The position numbers were made by a program, and so were the translations under genes. A model generated the notes under the pieces. It searched no databases. It had not been told where the DNA came from and was given only the letters and a program-made list of their open reading frames with translations. A stretch of 64,000 nucleotides of DNA from Cytophagaceae bacterium (GTDB lineage: Bacteria > Bacteroidota > Bacteroidia > Cytophagales > Spirosomataceae), in NCBI GenBank assembly GCA_016722655.1, contig JADKIR010000004.1:2480001-2544000 (forward strand), written 5' to 3'. The first letter of the stretch is position 1. Each line of letters begins with the position of its first letter. Below are positions 44,142-54,637 of the stretch, in pieces.

Positions 44142-46169
44142 ATGTCAGATAACAACAATATTCCTCAACCGAGAAAAAAAATTAACCCTAATCCCGGTGG
44201 AATACAAGGGTGGGTCATTGCTGGTTTAATTTTCGCTATTATTGGGTTGCTATTTATCAATGGTTCTACCAAGCTGGGTTCTGTTTCTTACAAATCATTT
44301 GAAAAAATGGTAAGTAAAGGTGACGTGGACAAAGTTTCTATTGTAAAAGGTACCAATGCACTGGAGATAAACCTAACTCCCCAGGCTCTTCAAAAAGCCG
44401 AATATACCAAAAGTTTGGGTCAAAATAAGTTCTCAACAGGCCCCCATTTAAAAGTTGATATCATTTCGGAAGATTCGTTTATGAATGAATACACGCATTT
44501 TCTGGAGAAATCAACATTACCTGATGACGTAAAATCAAGATTATATCCTGAAACCGTAAGCAGGTCAGACTATATGAGTATTTTCTGGCAGTGGTTTCCT
44601 TTGATTTTCTTTTTTGGTTTGATGTATTTTGTAATGACCCGTATGTCAGGAGGTGGCCCGGGTGGGGCACTCTTCAATATTGGGAAATCGAAAGCAGCTC
44701 TTTTTGATGCCGACAATAAAGTTAAAATCACATTTGTGGATGTAGCAGGTCTGGATGAAGCCAAAGAAGAGTTAACAGAGATTGTTGAGTTTTTGAAAAA
44801 ACCGGGCAAATACACTGAGTTGGGTGGAAAAATACCAAAAGGAGCCTTGCTTGTAGGCCCTCCGGGAACAGGTAAAACCCTGATGGCAAAGGCAGTAGCA
44901 GGTGAAGCCTCAGTTCCGTTTTTCTCACTTTCAGGTTCTGATTTTGTTGAAATGTTTGTGGGAGTAGGTGCAGCACGTGTGCGTGACCTTTTCAAACAAG
45001 CGAAGGAAAAAGCACCTTGTATTATTTTTATAGATGAAATTGACGCTGTAGGTCGTAGCCGTGGAAAAGGTGCAATGCCTGGTGGTAACGATGAGCGTGA
45101 AAATACATTGAACTCGCTTTTGGTCGAAATGGATGGGTTTGGTTCTGATTCCGGAATCATAATTCTTGCTGCAACTAACCGTCCTGACGTTTTGGATCCT
45201 GCATTACTTCGTCCGGGTCGTTTTGACCGCCAGATAAGTGTAGATGTCCCTGATATCAATGGTCGCGAGGCGATATTTAAAGTTCACCTTAAGCCGGTAA
45301 AAACCGCCGAAGAAGTTGATCCTAAGAAACTTGCCGCACAAACACCAGGTTTTGCCGGTGCCGAAATTGCCAACGTATGTAACGAAGCTGCCCTTTTGGC
45401 TGCACGTAGAGGCAAAAAACAGGTAGAAATGAAAGATTTTCAGGATGCCATAGACCGTGAAATTGGTGGACTTGAAAAGAAAAATAAACTAATTTCCCCT
45501 GAAGAAAAAGAAATTGTGGCTTTCCATGAAGCCGGACACGCCATCACAGGTTGGTTTTTAGAGCATGCCAATCCATTGGTAAAAGTGAGTATCGTGCCGA
45601 GAGGAATTGCGGCTCTGGGTTATGCCCAATATCTGCCTAGGGAGCAGTATTTGTATCGTACAGAGCAGCTTTTTGATGAAATGTGTATGTCGTTGGGTGG
45701 TAGAGCTGCAGAAGAAGTGGTTTTTGGGAAAATATCGACAGGTGCCCTGAGCGACCTTGAAAAAATCACCAAAATGGCCTACAGTATGGTAACTATTTAT
45801 GGTATGAATGATAAAATCGGAAACGTTTCGTTTTATGATTCTAAAGGTCAGAACGAATATTCTTTCACTAAGCCATATTCTGATCAAACTGCCCAGTTGA
45901 TTGACGAAGAAGTTAAAAAACTGATTGATATTGCTTATACTACAACCAAAGAATTGTTGGTCGAAAAACGCGACAAACTGGATATACTCGCTAAAGAACT
46001 TCTAAAACGTGAGATTATTTATCAGCATGATCTTGAAGAACTTATTGGTAAAAGGCCTTTTGAGAAAGAGACTTCTTATCAGGAGTTTATGAATAAAAAA
46101 GATGATGAACCGGTAGCTCAGCCGCAGGAAGAAAAAGCTGAAGAAACTGAACAATCGCAAGCCAATTGA
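44142..46169 (+). CDS. ftsH: ATP-dependent zinc metalloprotease FtsH
   Basis: A 675-residue inner-membrane AAA+ protease. Two transmembrane segments (about 23-41 and 147-165) flank a periplasmic domain; the AAA domain has Walker A GPPGTGKT (239-246), Walker B IIFIDEIDAVGR (about 294-305) and SRH RPDVLDPALLRPGRFDRQ; the protease domain has zinc motif HEAGH at 462-466. It degrades membrane and short-lived cytosolic proteins. The C-terminus is a Glu/Gln-rich tail. Terminator follows the gene. Confidence 0.98.
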   Translation: MSDNNNIPQPRKKINPNPGGIQGWVIAGLIFAIIGLLFINGSTKLGSVSYKSFEKMVSKGDVDKVSIVKGTNALEINLTPQALQKAEYTKSLGQNKFSTGPHLKVDIISEDSFMNEYTHFLEKSTLPDDVKSRLYPETVSRSDYMSIFWQWFPLIFFFGLMYFVMTRMSGGGPGGALFNIGKSKAALFDADNKVKITFVDVAGLDEAKEELTEIVEFLKKPGKYTELGGKIPKGALLVGPPGTGKTLMAKAVAGEASVPFFSLSGSDFVEMFVGVGAARVRDLFKQAKEKAPCIIFIDEIDAVGRSRGKGAMPGGNDERENTLNSLLVEMDGFGSDSGIIILAATNRPDVLDPALLRPGRFDRQISVDVPDINGREAIFKVHLKPVKTAEEVDPKKLAAQTPGFAGAEIANVCNEAALLAARRGKKQVEMKDFQDAIDREIGGLEKKNKLISPEEKEIVAFHEAGHAITGWFLEHANPLVKVSIVPRGIAALGYAQYLPREQYLYRTEQLFDEMCMSLGGRAAEEVVFGKISTGALSDLEKITKMAYSMVTIYGMNDKIGNVSFYDSKGQNEYSFTKPYSDQTAQLIDEEVKKLIDIAYTTTKELLVEKRDKLDILAKELLKREIIYQHDLEELIGKRPFEKETSYQEFMNKKDDEPVAQPQEEKAEETEQSQAN

Positions 46170-46193
46170 TAAAAATTTCAATATTTCATAGAG

Positions 46194-46216
46194 AACCTCC
46201 TTTTGGAGGTTTTTTT
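46194..46216 (+). terminator. Rho-independent terminator after ftsH
   Basis: AACCTCC (46194-46200), TTTT loop, GGAGGTT (46205-46211) and a T run, the same stem sequence as the terminator at 25884. Confidence 0.9.
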
Positions 46217-46364
46217 GTGAATTATTATTATTGAAATAATTCTTTTTGGCGAAATTTAAATTCAATAATTGTTTAAAATGTCAGTTTGATTCAATTATTG
46301 GCATTATTTTTATTCTATTATTCGTTGTGAAAACAATTGCTTTCTAGAAATCGATTTTCCTAAT

Positions 46365-48668
46365 ATGCAAAAAACTAAATTATTAGCATTTTTCCTTTTG
46401 ATATGGACAGGTGCTTTTGGCCAAAATATTTTTAATTCAGAAAAAGTATTTATTCATACTGACCGTGATACTTATTTCCCGGGTGATACCATCTGGTTTA
46501 AAGCATATGTATTAGATGCAGCTACTCATAAAGAATCAAATAAGTCAGGGGTTTTGAATGTTTCCTTAAAAAATCCTGAAAACAAGCTTATCAGATTTCA
46601 TAAATTATACTTGAATAAGGGTATCACCACAATGCAGATGGTGTTGCCTAAAACTGCCGGCCTGGGAGTTTATAGTTTGGAATCGAACACAAAACTGATT
46701 GAAGCCGATGGAGAAGATTTTTATTTCAAAAAGCCTTTAAAAGTCATTTCCAGAATACCCGTTCCTGAAAAGAAATTAATTACTAAAAATAACCGGCCTC
46801 TGCTTGAATTCTTTCCCGAAGGCGGTAATCTTGTTGCAGGTTTAGATTGTAAAATTGCCTTCAGATTTAACCAAACCGATAGTATTCCCAAAGGATTTGA
46901 AGGTATAGTGGTAGATCAGTCAGGTAAGGAAGTCGCCTATTTTTATAACGGATATAAAGGAATGGGTACTTTTTTCTTAAAACCCGATTACAATAAATCA
47001 TACAAGGCGATTTTTGATTATGGAAAATCCAAGAAAGAAGTGGCTCTACCGGCAGTTATGCAGGAAGGTTTTGTGATTTCGGCAGATAATGTAGTTTTTA
47101 GTGAAGGAATTCTGATAAATATACATTCCAATAAAAATGAACCCGAAAAATTAAGGATTTATGCTCACCAAAGAGGAAATGAGCTTCTTAATATTCCTTT
47201 TGAAACACAAAATTCGGTTTACAAATTTGTAATTGGAGACGTAATTGTTGAAGATGATGGTGTAATTGAGATACTTCTTTTTGACCAAAATAATAAGATT
47301 TTAAACAAAAGGCTGGTTTATTATCAAAAAGGGAATAAACCAAAAATAAGCTTTGAGAAAGTTAAAAAACAGCTTATTCCAAAAGGTAAAGTTGAATTTG
47401 ATCTTTTATTGAAGGATGGAAGTGCACCCATTAAAAACGCTAATCTTTCAGTGTCAGTACGGGATGCTGCATTGAGTAAAGCTTTTGCCGCAGAAAATTC
47501 AGATATGTATAATTATATCCAGGTCAACTCCGATTTGGTACAAAAAATATCTCAATTGGATACCCTTTTAAAATTGCCCAAAACAGTCTCGAAAAACAAT
47601 TTTGATATCATAATGTTGACTTTTGAGGGTCGAAAAACTTCTTTTGATGCACGCCCGAAAGAAGAAATAGAAACTGCTTTGAAGTTTGAAGGAATAGTTT
47701 CTATGGGTGATTCATTATTGAAAAATCAGAAAGTCGATTTGTTTATAATGGATAAAGCCTCCTTAAGTGCTCAGGAAGTTACATCCGATTCACTTGGCCA
47801 TTTTACCGTGTCCGGCCCCTGGATTGATTCTGTAAAAATATTGGGAATGGTAGATTCCAACAAATGGTTGACTATCAAGCCGGTTGTTGATTCAACTATG
47901 TTGGTTTTAACTGAAAATCAAGTTGCTACAAAAACTACCCTGCCAGTTACCAAACCGGCAACAACAAAGACTGGAACTACTCCCGTAAAACCTGGAACAA
48001 CTGCCAAACCAGGCACCACCACGGCCAAAGTACCGGTTCAAAAAAGTGTTGAACTTAAAGAAGTGGTAATAAAAGGTAAAAAAGGATTGGATGTAAGAAA
48101 TGATTACCGCCGCAAGCCTTATAATTGGGAAGCCGATAAGGAACTCGTTGTAGTGGAGGAGTTAAGCAAAAAATACAACAGTGCAGCCGAATTGATAAAG
48201 GAAAATCTTTCGGAGCTTTCTGAATCGGAAATGAAACTTATGGTCGATGGCAAGTTTATCCCTTCAAAATTTATTAAAGTTTTAAAATCAGACGACATCA
48301 TATTGGTCGATTTGATTACTAAAAAAGAAAAGCTGGCCAGATTTTCAGGAGAAGACAAACCTGTGATTCATATCTTAACACAGAAAGGCAAAAACATCGA
48401 AAAGGTTTTTGAGAATCCTAAAACTGCCAAATGGATGGGTTTAGGCTTCGGGAAAAATATTTGGATGCCAAATTATACCAAAAAACCAGTTCCTGTTAAG
48501 CCCGACCGCAGAGTTACCTTGTATTGGAATCCTGAACTCAAAACCAATGCTGAAGGAAAAGCTCATATCGAATTTTTCAACTCTGATTTATCCAGAAGCT
48601 ATTATGTAACTGTTTCAGGAACAGATTCTAACGGTAAAATAGTGCATTATGAAGGACTTTTGAAATAA
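46365..48668 (+). CDS. MG2-domain protein with plug-like C-terminal part
   Basis: A 767-residue secreted or outer-membrane-associated protein. Signal peptide ending FGQ; then an alpha-2-macroglobulin MG2-like domain (HTDRDTYFPGDTIWFKAYV) and further beta domains. A Thr/Lys/Pro-rich linker (about residues 540-565, TKTGTTPVKPGTT repeats) is followed by ELKEVVIKGKKGLDVRN and a plug-like segment, as in Bacteroidota proteins where MG2 precedes a TonB-box-like start, but no barrel follows. Single gene, convergent with ggt (four bases between stops). Function unknown. Confidence 0.75.
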   Translation: MQKTKLLAFFLLIWTGAFGQNIFNSEKVFIHTDRDTYFPGDTIWFKAYVLDAATHKESNKSGVLNVSLKNPENKLIRFHKLYLNKGITTMQMVLPKTAGLGVYSLESNTKLIEADGEDFYFKKPLKVISRIPVPEKKLITKNNRPLLEFFPEGGNLVAGLDCKIAFRFNQTDSIPKGFEGIVVDQSGKEVAYFYNGYKGMGTFFLKPDYNKSYKAIFDYGKSKKEVALPAVMQEGFVISADNVVFSEGILINIHSNKNEPEKLRIYAHQRGNELLNIPFETQNSVYKFVIGDVIVEDDGVIEILLFDQNNKILNKRLVYYQKGNKPKISFEKVKKQLIPKGKVEFDLLLKDGSAPIKNANLSVSVRDAALSKAFAAENSDMYNYIQVNSDLVQKISQLDTLLKLPKTVSKNNFDIIMLTFEGRKTSFDARPKEEIETALKFEGIVSMGDSLLKNQKVDLFIMDKASLSAQEVTSDSLGHFTVSGPWIDSVKILGMVDSNKWLTIKPVVDSTMLVLTENQVATKTTLPVTKPATTKTGTTPVKPGTTAKPGTTTAKVPVQKSVELKEVVIKGKKGLDVRNDYRRKPYNWEADKELVVVEELSKKYNSAAELIKENLSELSESEMKLMVDGKFIPSKFIKVLKSDDIILVDLITKKEKLARFSGEDKPVIHILTQKGKNIEKVFENPKTAKWMGLGFGKNIWMPNYTKKPVPVKPDRRVTLYWNPELKTNAEGKAHIEFFNSDLSRSYYVTVSGTDSNGKIVHYEGLLK

Positions 48669-48672
48669 TTTT

Positions 48673-50451
48673 TCAAAAACCCAAACTTGTATTGTCAGCC
48701 CTCGGGTCAGAGGCTCCTTCCAGGGTGCCATCAGGATGTACCATGATACAGTCCATTCTTCCGAGAGTACCTTTTTGCTGGTCTATTTCAAAACCTTTAT
48801 TTCGTAGCCCTTTCAGAGCATTTTCAGTAAGGGCATTAGGCTCAAAAACTGTTCGGTCAGGTAACCATTGATGGTGAAACTTCAGGGCATTTACTGCCTG
48901 TTGCATACTCATTTTATGGTCTGTAACATTCAAAATAGTCTGATAAACTGAGGTTATGATAGTACTTCCTCCGGGTGTGCCCACCACCATCAGAAGTTTT
49001 CCGTCTTTCTCTACTATAGTGGGTGTCATTGAACTCAGCATACGTTTTTCCGGAACTATTTCATTGGCTTTATTTCCAATCAATCCAAACATATTGGGTA
49101 CTCCGGCTTTGATACTAAAGTCATCCATTTCATTATTCATCAAAAATCCTGCTCCCTGCACTATCACCTTGCTACCGTAAGCACCATTGAGGGTGGTGGT
49201 GATTGAAACGGCATTTCCGTCGCCATCTACCACAGAATAGTGCGTAGTCTCATCAGACTCATAACCCGGAACCAATCCCCCTGAAATATCGGAACTTTTT
49301 GTAGCTTTTAAACTGTCAAAAGTACTCCATCTATCTCTCAAATATTTGTAGCTGGTAAGTTCTTCCATTGGTACTTTCACAAAGTCCATGTCGCCCATCC
49401 ATTTTGCCCGGTCAGCATAAACCCGCCTTTCAGCCTCTATCATGACTTGAACGGTTTTCTCCGAATTCCACCCCCATTTCTGTAGTGGAAATGGCTCGGT
49501 GAATCGCAAAAGTTGTATTAAAGCCACCCCCCCGCTTGAGGAAGGTGGCATAGTGATGATATTAAAATTTTTGTATTTAGCCTCCATCGGAGCTCTCCAC
49601 GCCGAATGGTACTTTTTCAAATCTTCCAATGAAATTATTCCTCCGCCTTTTTTCATTTCATGTACTAACTGATCCGCAACTTTTCCGGAATAAAATCCTT
49701 CTCTCTTGTGTTTCTGGATTTCTTCAAGGGTTGCAGCAAGGTCTTTTTGAATCAAAATATCCCCTTTTACCCATTTTGTGCCATCCGGTTTTTTAAAATA
49801 AGGTGAATCTTTTCCGTTTACTTCTTCAAATACCTGAACATTATTATTGAGTCCCAATGCTTCTCTTTCAGTTAAAACAACACCTTCTTTTGCAAGTTTT
49901 ATGGCGGGCTCGAGGAGTTTTGCCCAGGGTAATTTTCCATGTTTTTGGTGCATTTCAACCATGCCATCAACCGATCCCGGAACGCCTGATGCAAGGTGGC
50001 CTTTCAAACTTAGTCCATTTATGACGTTTCCAGCAGAATCCAGATACATGTCACGATGAGCTTTCAGAGGTGCTTTTTCTCTAAAATCAAGTGTAAATGC
50101 TTTTCCGTTATTTTCTCTGATTACAGCAAACCCGCCTCCTCCAAGATTTCCTGCAAATGGGAAAACCACAGCTAGTGCAAAATGTGTGGCAACGGCAGCG
50201 TCAACTGCATTTCCACCTTGTTTGAGAATATCCAGACCCGCTTGACTGGCTTCGTGATGAGCCGATGCCACCATTCCTTTTTTTCCAAGCACTCCTTTCT
50301 TGTCTGAATAGAAAGTCTTGTTGTCGGGATCCTCTTCAAAAAGAGAAAACAGATCTTTTTTTTCTTCAATATCTTTTTTCGAAGATTTTTGTGTTTTACA
50401 TGAGCCCAAAAAAATGATGAGCAGCGTGATTGACCAATATTTTAGTTTCAT
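48673..50451 (-). CDS. ggt: Gamma-glutamyltransferase
   Basis: A 592-residue lipoprotein enzyme (LIIFLGSC, acylated Cys near residue 17) that hydrolyses glutathione or transfers gamma-glutamyl groups in the periplasm. The proenzyme cleaves itself before the Thr of DETTHYSVVDGDGNAVSIT; that Thr becomes the nucleophile. Other family marks are GGNAVDAAVATHFALAVV, FTLDFREKAP, PPSSSGGVALIQLL and LSSMTPTIVEKDGK with GTPGGSTIITSV. Start at 50451 is the lipoprotein start. Divergent from the ABC permease. Confidence 0.95.
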   Translation of the reverse strand: MKLKYWSITLLIIFLGSCKTQKSSKKDIEEKKDLFSLFEEDPDNKTFYSDKKGVLGKKGMVASAHHEASQAGLDILKQGGNAVDAAVATHFALAVVFPFAGNLGGGGFAVIRENNGKAFTLDFREKAPLKAHRDMYLDSAGNVINGLSLKGHLASGVPGSVDGMVEMHQKHGKLPWAKLLEPAIKLAKEGVVLTEREALGLNNNVQVFEEVNGKDSPYFKKPDGTKWVKGDILIQKDLAATLEEIQKHKREGFYSGKVADQLVHEMKKGGGIISLEDLKKYHSAWRAPMEAKYKNFNIITMPPSSSGGVALIQLLRFTEPFPLQKWGWNSEKTVQVMIEAERRVYADRAKWMGDMDFVKVPMEELTSYKYLRDRWSTFDSLKATKSSDISGGLVPGYESDETTHYSVVDGDGNAVSITTTLNGAYGSKVIVQGAGFLMNNEMDDFSIKAGVPNMFGLIGNKANEIVPEKRMLSSMTPTIVEKDGKLLMVVGTPGGSTIITSVYQTILNVTDHKMSMQQAVNALKFHHQWLPDRTVFEPNALTENALKGLRNKGFEIDQQKGTLGRMDCIMVHPDGTLEGASDPRADNTSLGF

Positions 50452-50595
50452 AAATCAGGGTTTTGGTTTTTGTGAAATCCAGCGGTCATGGATAATCACC
50501 GTTAAATTAATCAAATTGCCTAATTAATAAAATTGTAAGGTATCATATCATATTTTTTTACAACTTTAAACTCTCAAAATATAAAATCAGGCAGT

Positions 50596-51837
50596 ATGCT
50601 ATTCATAAAATTGACTTTCGAAAGCTTCAGATTTGCATGGCAGGCATTAAAATCTAATCTTCTTCGCACTATTCTATCTTTATCAGGTGTAACCATTGGT
50701 ATATTTTCGATAATCGGTGTTTATACCATGGTAGATTCTTTGGAAGCAAATATCAAGAATAGTTTGAGTTCCATTGGTGACAAGGTAATATATGTAGAAA
50801 AATTTCCATGGCAATTTGGTGACGGGGAATATCCCTGGTGGCGTTATTTCAGAAGACCAAGACCCAAATATTCTGAATACAAATATTTGAAAGAGAATCT
50901 CGAAACAGCCAGAGCAGTAACCATCATGGACTGGTATTTGGCTTCTGCAAAATATAAAAACTCAAATTATAATTCGCTTTGTCAGGGTATTACTTATGAT
51001 TTTAATCTCATTACTGAGGTTCCGATTTTATCAGGAAGATATTTTTCTCCCAACGAAATTGAATCTGGTCGTAATGTGGCCGTTTTGGGTGGGGAAGTTG
51101 CCGATGTGCTCTTTGGAGAGGAAGACCCTCTGGGAAAACCTGTCAAGATTAAAGGTGAAAATTTCGTGGTGATAGGTGTGCAGGAAAAAAAAGGGAAACA
51201 ACTGGTTGATGTTGGTGGAAATCCAGATCAGAAAATTTACATTCCTTTTGTAAAACATAAAAGGATGTTCAGCTCAGGTAATCTTTATGGAACTATTTCG
51301 GTGCAAGCTTTTGAAACGGATGCCAAAATGGTTAAGCTGGAAAACGAAATCAGAGGTAAAATGCGTACTGTCAGAGGTTTAAGACCTTTAGATGAAGATA
51401 ATTTTGCCTTGAATCGCCCTGATGCAGCGGCTAATTTCCTAACCTCAATATTTGGTTCATTGAGGGCTGGCGGATTTGTGATTGGATTATTTTCTTTATT
51501 GATTGGCGGGTTTGGAATCGCTAATATTATGTTTGTTTCTGTCAAAGAAAGAACCAATATCATTGGAATTCAAAAATCTCTGGGAGCCAAAAACTTCTTT
51601 ATTCTGTTTCAATTTCTATTTGAAGCCTTATTCCTGTGCCTTATCGGCGGCTTGTTTGGTTTATTATTGGTTTATTTGGCCAGTTTTATTCAATTAGGTA
51701 GCCTGGATATTATTCTTTCATCCGGAAATATTATTTTCGGGTTGACAATTTCAAGTGTTATAGGAATAATTGCAGGTATGATTCCGGCCACCCAGGCCGC
51801 ACGTATGGATCCTGTGATTGCGATCAGAGCTAAGTAA
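50596..51837 (+). CDS. MacB-like ABC transporter permease
   Basis: A 413-residue permease of the MacB/FtsX group. TM1 is near residues 21-42 (SNLLRTILSLSGVTIGIFSIIGVYTM), followed by a periplasmic MacB-PCD domain to about residue 280, then three C-terminal helices with IGLFSLLIGGFGIANIMFVSV and the cytoplasmic contact ERTNIIGIQKSLGA. No ATPase gene is adjacent, so the partner must be encoded elsewhere. Probable efflux or lipoprotein handling role. Confidence 0.9.
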   Translation: MLFIKLTFESFRFAWQALKSNLLRTILSLSGVTIGIFSIIGVYTMVDSLEANIKNSLSSIGDKVIYVEKFPWQFGDGEYPWWRYFRRPRPKYSEYKYLKENLETARAVTIMDWYLASAKYKNSNYNSLCQGITYDFNLITEVPILSGRYFSPNEIESGRNVAVLGGEVADVLFGEEDPLGKPVKIKGENFVVIGVQEKKGKQLVDVGGNPDQKIYIPFVKHKRMFSSGNLYGTISVQAFETDAKMVKLENEIRGKMRTVRGLRPLDEDNFALNRPDAAANFLTSIFGSLRAGGFVIGLFSLLIGGFGIANIMFVSVKERTNIIGIQKSLGAKNFFILFQFLFEALFLCLIGGLFGLLLVYLASFIQLGSLDIILSSGNIIFGLTISSVIGIIAGMIPATQAARMDPVIAIRAK

Positions 51838-51945
51838 ATTCCTTTGTCAGTGATTATTATCTGTCACGGGTCATTTGAATAATTTAGTTATATCATTATT
51901 TTTTTTCTGAAAATGAATTAGATTTGATTAATTAAAAATAATCAG

Positions 51946-52761
51946 ATGAAAACTATTTTAGTGCCAACCGATTTCAATCTTGCCGCTGAAAAGGCCATGT
52001 CAGTAGCAGTAATGCTGGCTTCGAAGATCGATGCCAGAGTGAAATTGATGACAATGTTACGGTTTCCAAAACTTACTTTTGCCCTTGTTGAAAGCTCAAC
52101 CCAAAGCTCAGTAGAGTACCTTGAATCATTGCGGGGGGAAGCTCAAAGAGAGATTCAACGTTGGAAAGATTGGTATCCTGATGTTGAAATTGAAGGTATT
52201 GTTAAAGAAGATTTTGACCAACTGATTCCTGCCATTTTAAGTGAGGAGGCTGACCTTATAGTGATGGGTTCAGAAGGAGCAAATGGGTGGAAAGACTACC
52301 TGTCGGGAACCAATTCTCAAAATGTTATCAGAAAAGCAGATTGCCCTGTGTTGGTTTTGAAAGAAAATACTCAGCTAGATAAACTGGATAGAATACTCTT
52401 TGTAACAGACTTTGAAAAAACCGGATTTATTGAAAAATCTCAGGAGTTGTTGAATTTGAAAAATACCAAAAATCATTTTGTTTTTATTGATGCCGGTGAA
52501 TACGACGAAGACCGAAAAGAACTTTACGACAGAGCAAAAGAAGTAGAAAAAGAGTATAAAATTCAAAATTTCGATTTTGAAATTTATCACCATGACAATA
52601 TCCCCGGAGGTATAATCCAATATGCCGAAAAATTAAAAATAGATCTTATTGTGATGTACACACATGGTCGTAAAGGCATGCAGCGTTTCCTTTTCGGAAG
52701 TATAGCCGAGCAAGTGGTAAATAGCTCAACTACACCGGTTTTAAGCGTTCTGGAGCACTAA
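51946..52761 (+). CDS. Universal stress protein, tandem UspA domains
   Basis: A 271-residue cytoplasmic protein with two UspA domains. Domain 1 starts KTILVPTDFNLAAEKAM and ends with IVMGSEGANGWKDYLSGTNSQNVIRKADCPVLVLK; domain 2 starts RILFVTDF, and ends LIVMYTHGRKGMQRFLFGSIAEQVVN, carrying the ATP-binding G-x2-G-x9-G pattern in the second. Roles in stress survival are family knowledge. It is convergent with argS with only two bases between the stop codons and no terminator visible between. Confidence 0.93.
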   Translation: MKTILVPTDFNLAAEKAMSVAVMLASKIDARVKLMTMLRFPKLTFALVESSTQSSVEYLESLRGEAQREIQRWKDWYPDVEIEGIVKEDFDQLIPAILSEEADLIVMGSEGANGWKDYLSGTNSQNVIRKADCPVLVLKENTQLDKLDRILFVTDFEKTGFIEKSQELLNLKNTKNHFVFIDAGEYDEDRKELYDRAKEVEKEYKIQNFDFEIYHHDNIPGGIIQYAEKLKIDLIVMYTHGRKGMQRFLFGSIAEQVVNSSTTPVLSVLEH

Positions 52762-52763
52762 AA

Positions 52764-54539
52764 TTACATTTTCTCCGGTACATCGATACCCAATAAGCCC
52801 ATGCCATGTTTGATGGTTTGGGCTATTTTTTTGACCAATGCCAGTCTCAAAGTTTTAATACTTTCGTCGGTTTCATTGATAACCGAATGCTGGGCATAGA
52901 AACCGTTAAATGTTTTAGCCAGATCATAAACATAGTTGGCAATTACTGCCGGGGAGTACTCTTCAGCGGCTTTCTGTATGATATCAGGATATTGGTTAAT
53001 TAAAAACACCAAATCCAACTCTTCTTTATTTAAAATGCTACCCTCGGCAATCTCAATATTTTGATTTTCAGTGATGTTGGCTCTTCTCAGAATCGATTTG
53101 ATACGGGCATGGGTATATTGAATAAATGGTCCTGTATTCCCCTGGAAATCAATAGATTCCTCTGGGTTAAAGAGCATTCTTTTCTTAGGCTCAACTTTTA
53201 AAAGGAAATATTTCAGGGCTCCCAATGCCAGCATTCTGAAAAGCTTTTGAGCTTCGTCGTTTTCAAAATCGTCAATCTTGCCTTTTTCTTTGGTCGAGAC
53301 TGCTGCTGTTTCGATCATTTCAGCTACCAGATCATCAGCATCTACTACAGTTCCCTCTCTCGATTTCATTTTTCCTGATGGCAAATCCACCATACCATAA
53401 CTTAGATGAAAACAGCCTCCTGCATAGCTTCTGCCTAGCTTTTTCATGATCGCAAATAGCACTTTGAAATGATAATCCTGCTCATTTCCAACCACCCAAA
53501 TCGATTTTTCGGAATGAAAGTCTGTGAATTTGAGGTCAGTAGTGCCCAAATCCTGGGTGATGTAAACAGAAGTGCCATCCCCTCTCAAAACCAGTTTGTG
53601 ATCCAGACCTTCTTCGGTGAGGTCAATCCAGACACTGTTGTCATCTTTTTTGTAAAAAATACCATTTGCGAGACCCTCTTCTACCAAATCTTTTCCCAAA
53701 AGATAAGTATTTGATTCATAATAGGTTCTATCAAAATTAACCCCTATAGTTTTGTAAGTTTCGCCAAATCCCTCATATACCCATCCGTTGAGTTTTTTCC
53801 ATAAATCTATGGTTGCCGGATCATTTTGTTCCCATTTTATCAACAATTCCTGAGCCTCCAGCATGATTGGTGCTTTCTTTTTAGCTTCATCTTCTGTTAA
53901 TCCCTGACCAATCAACTCATTAATTTCGGCTTTATAAGCTTTGTCAAATTCCACGTAATATTTACCCACTAAATGGTCACCTTTCAGTCCGCCTGATTCA
54001 GGAGTTTCGCCATTTCCATATTTTCTATAGGCAATCATCGACTTACAAATATGGATACCACGGTCATTAACCAGGCATGCTTTGGTTACATTGTATCCGG
54101 CAGCTTTCAGAATTTCAGCTACAGAATATCCCAGAAAATTATTTCTTAAATGCCCCAAATGCAGCGGTTTATTGGTGTTAGGTGAGGAATATTCAACCAT
54201 TACAGCCGGTGCATTTTCAGGAATTTCTTTTTCGATATTTTCCGAAATCACATTTTTAAAGACATTTAGCCAAAAACTATTTTTCAGTTTCAGGTTCAAA
54301 AAGCCCTGCACAACATTATAGCTTTCGAAGTCTTCAAAATTTTCCAAAAGATAGGTGCCTAAAGCATTTCCAATTTCCGGAGGTGATTTTTTTAATGATT
54401 TTACCAAACCAAAAAATACGAAAGTGTAATCTCCCTCAAAGTCTTTTCGGGTAGGTTGTAATGTAACCTCCTCGTTTACACCATATATTTTGGTAATGGT
54501 TTGAGCAATTTTGTGACTTATTTGATTGAGAACGTCCAT
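52764..54539 (-). CDS. argS: Arginyl-tRNA synthetase
   Basis: A 591-residue class I synthetase. An N-terminal Add-1 domain (about 1-85) is followed by the HIGH-type motif HLGHLRNNFLG in SSPNTNKPLHLGHLRNNFLG, the KMSKS-like KMKSREGTVV and a C-terminal anticodon-binding DALR domain ending GMGLLGIDVPEKM. Cytoplasmic, charges tRNA-Arg. Single gene, divergent from yicC. Confidence 0.97.
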   Translation of the reverse strand: MDVLNQISHKIAQTITKIYGVNEEVTLQPTRKDFEGDYTFVFFGLVKSLKKSPPEIGNALGTYLLENFEDFESYNVVQGFLNLKLKNSFWLNVFKNVISENIEKEIPENAPAVMVEYSSPNTNKPLHLGHLRNNFLGYSVAEILKAAGYNVTKACLVNDRGIHICKSMIAYRKYGNGETPESGGLKGDHLVGKYYVEFDKAYKAEINELIGQGLTEDEAKKKAPIMLEAQELLIKWEQNDPATIDLWKKLNGWVYEGFGETYKTIGVNFDRTYYESNTYLLGKDLVEEGLANGIFYKKDDNSVWIDLTEEGLDHKLVLRGDGTSVYITQDLGTTDLKFTDFHSEKSIWVVGNEQDYHFKVLFAIMKKLGRSYAGGCFHLSYGMVDLPSGKMKSREGTVVDADDLVAEMIETAAVSTKEKGKIDDFENDEAQKLFRMLALGALKYFLLKVEPKKRMLFNPEESIDFQGNTGPFIQYTHARIKSILRRANITENQNIEIAEGSILNKEELDLVFLINQYPDIIQKAAEEYSPAVIANYVYDLAKTFNGFYAQHSVINETDESIKTLRLALVKKIAQTIKHGMGLLGIDVPEKM

Positions 54540-54637
54540 ATATTTGATTATTAGCCTGCAAAATTACAATTTTTAAGCTTGGTTTAAAACCCTTTCTGAA
54601 ATATTGACTAGTTTTACAAAAAAAGTAAAAGCACTAT

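Noticed and set aside
44570..45259. 229-codon open frame on the minus strand
   Set aside because: It is entirely antisense to ftsH, whose AAA and protease motifs are complete; the composition (Ser/Pro-rich) is what a shadow frame of a conserved gene gives.
52761..52764. Missing terminator between convergent universal stress and argS genes
   Set aside because: Two-base gap is odd, but overlapping convergent transcripts are common and no structure can be claimed.
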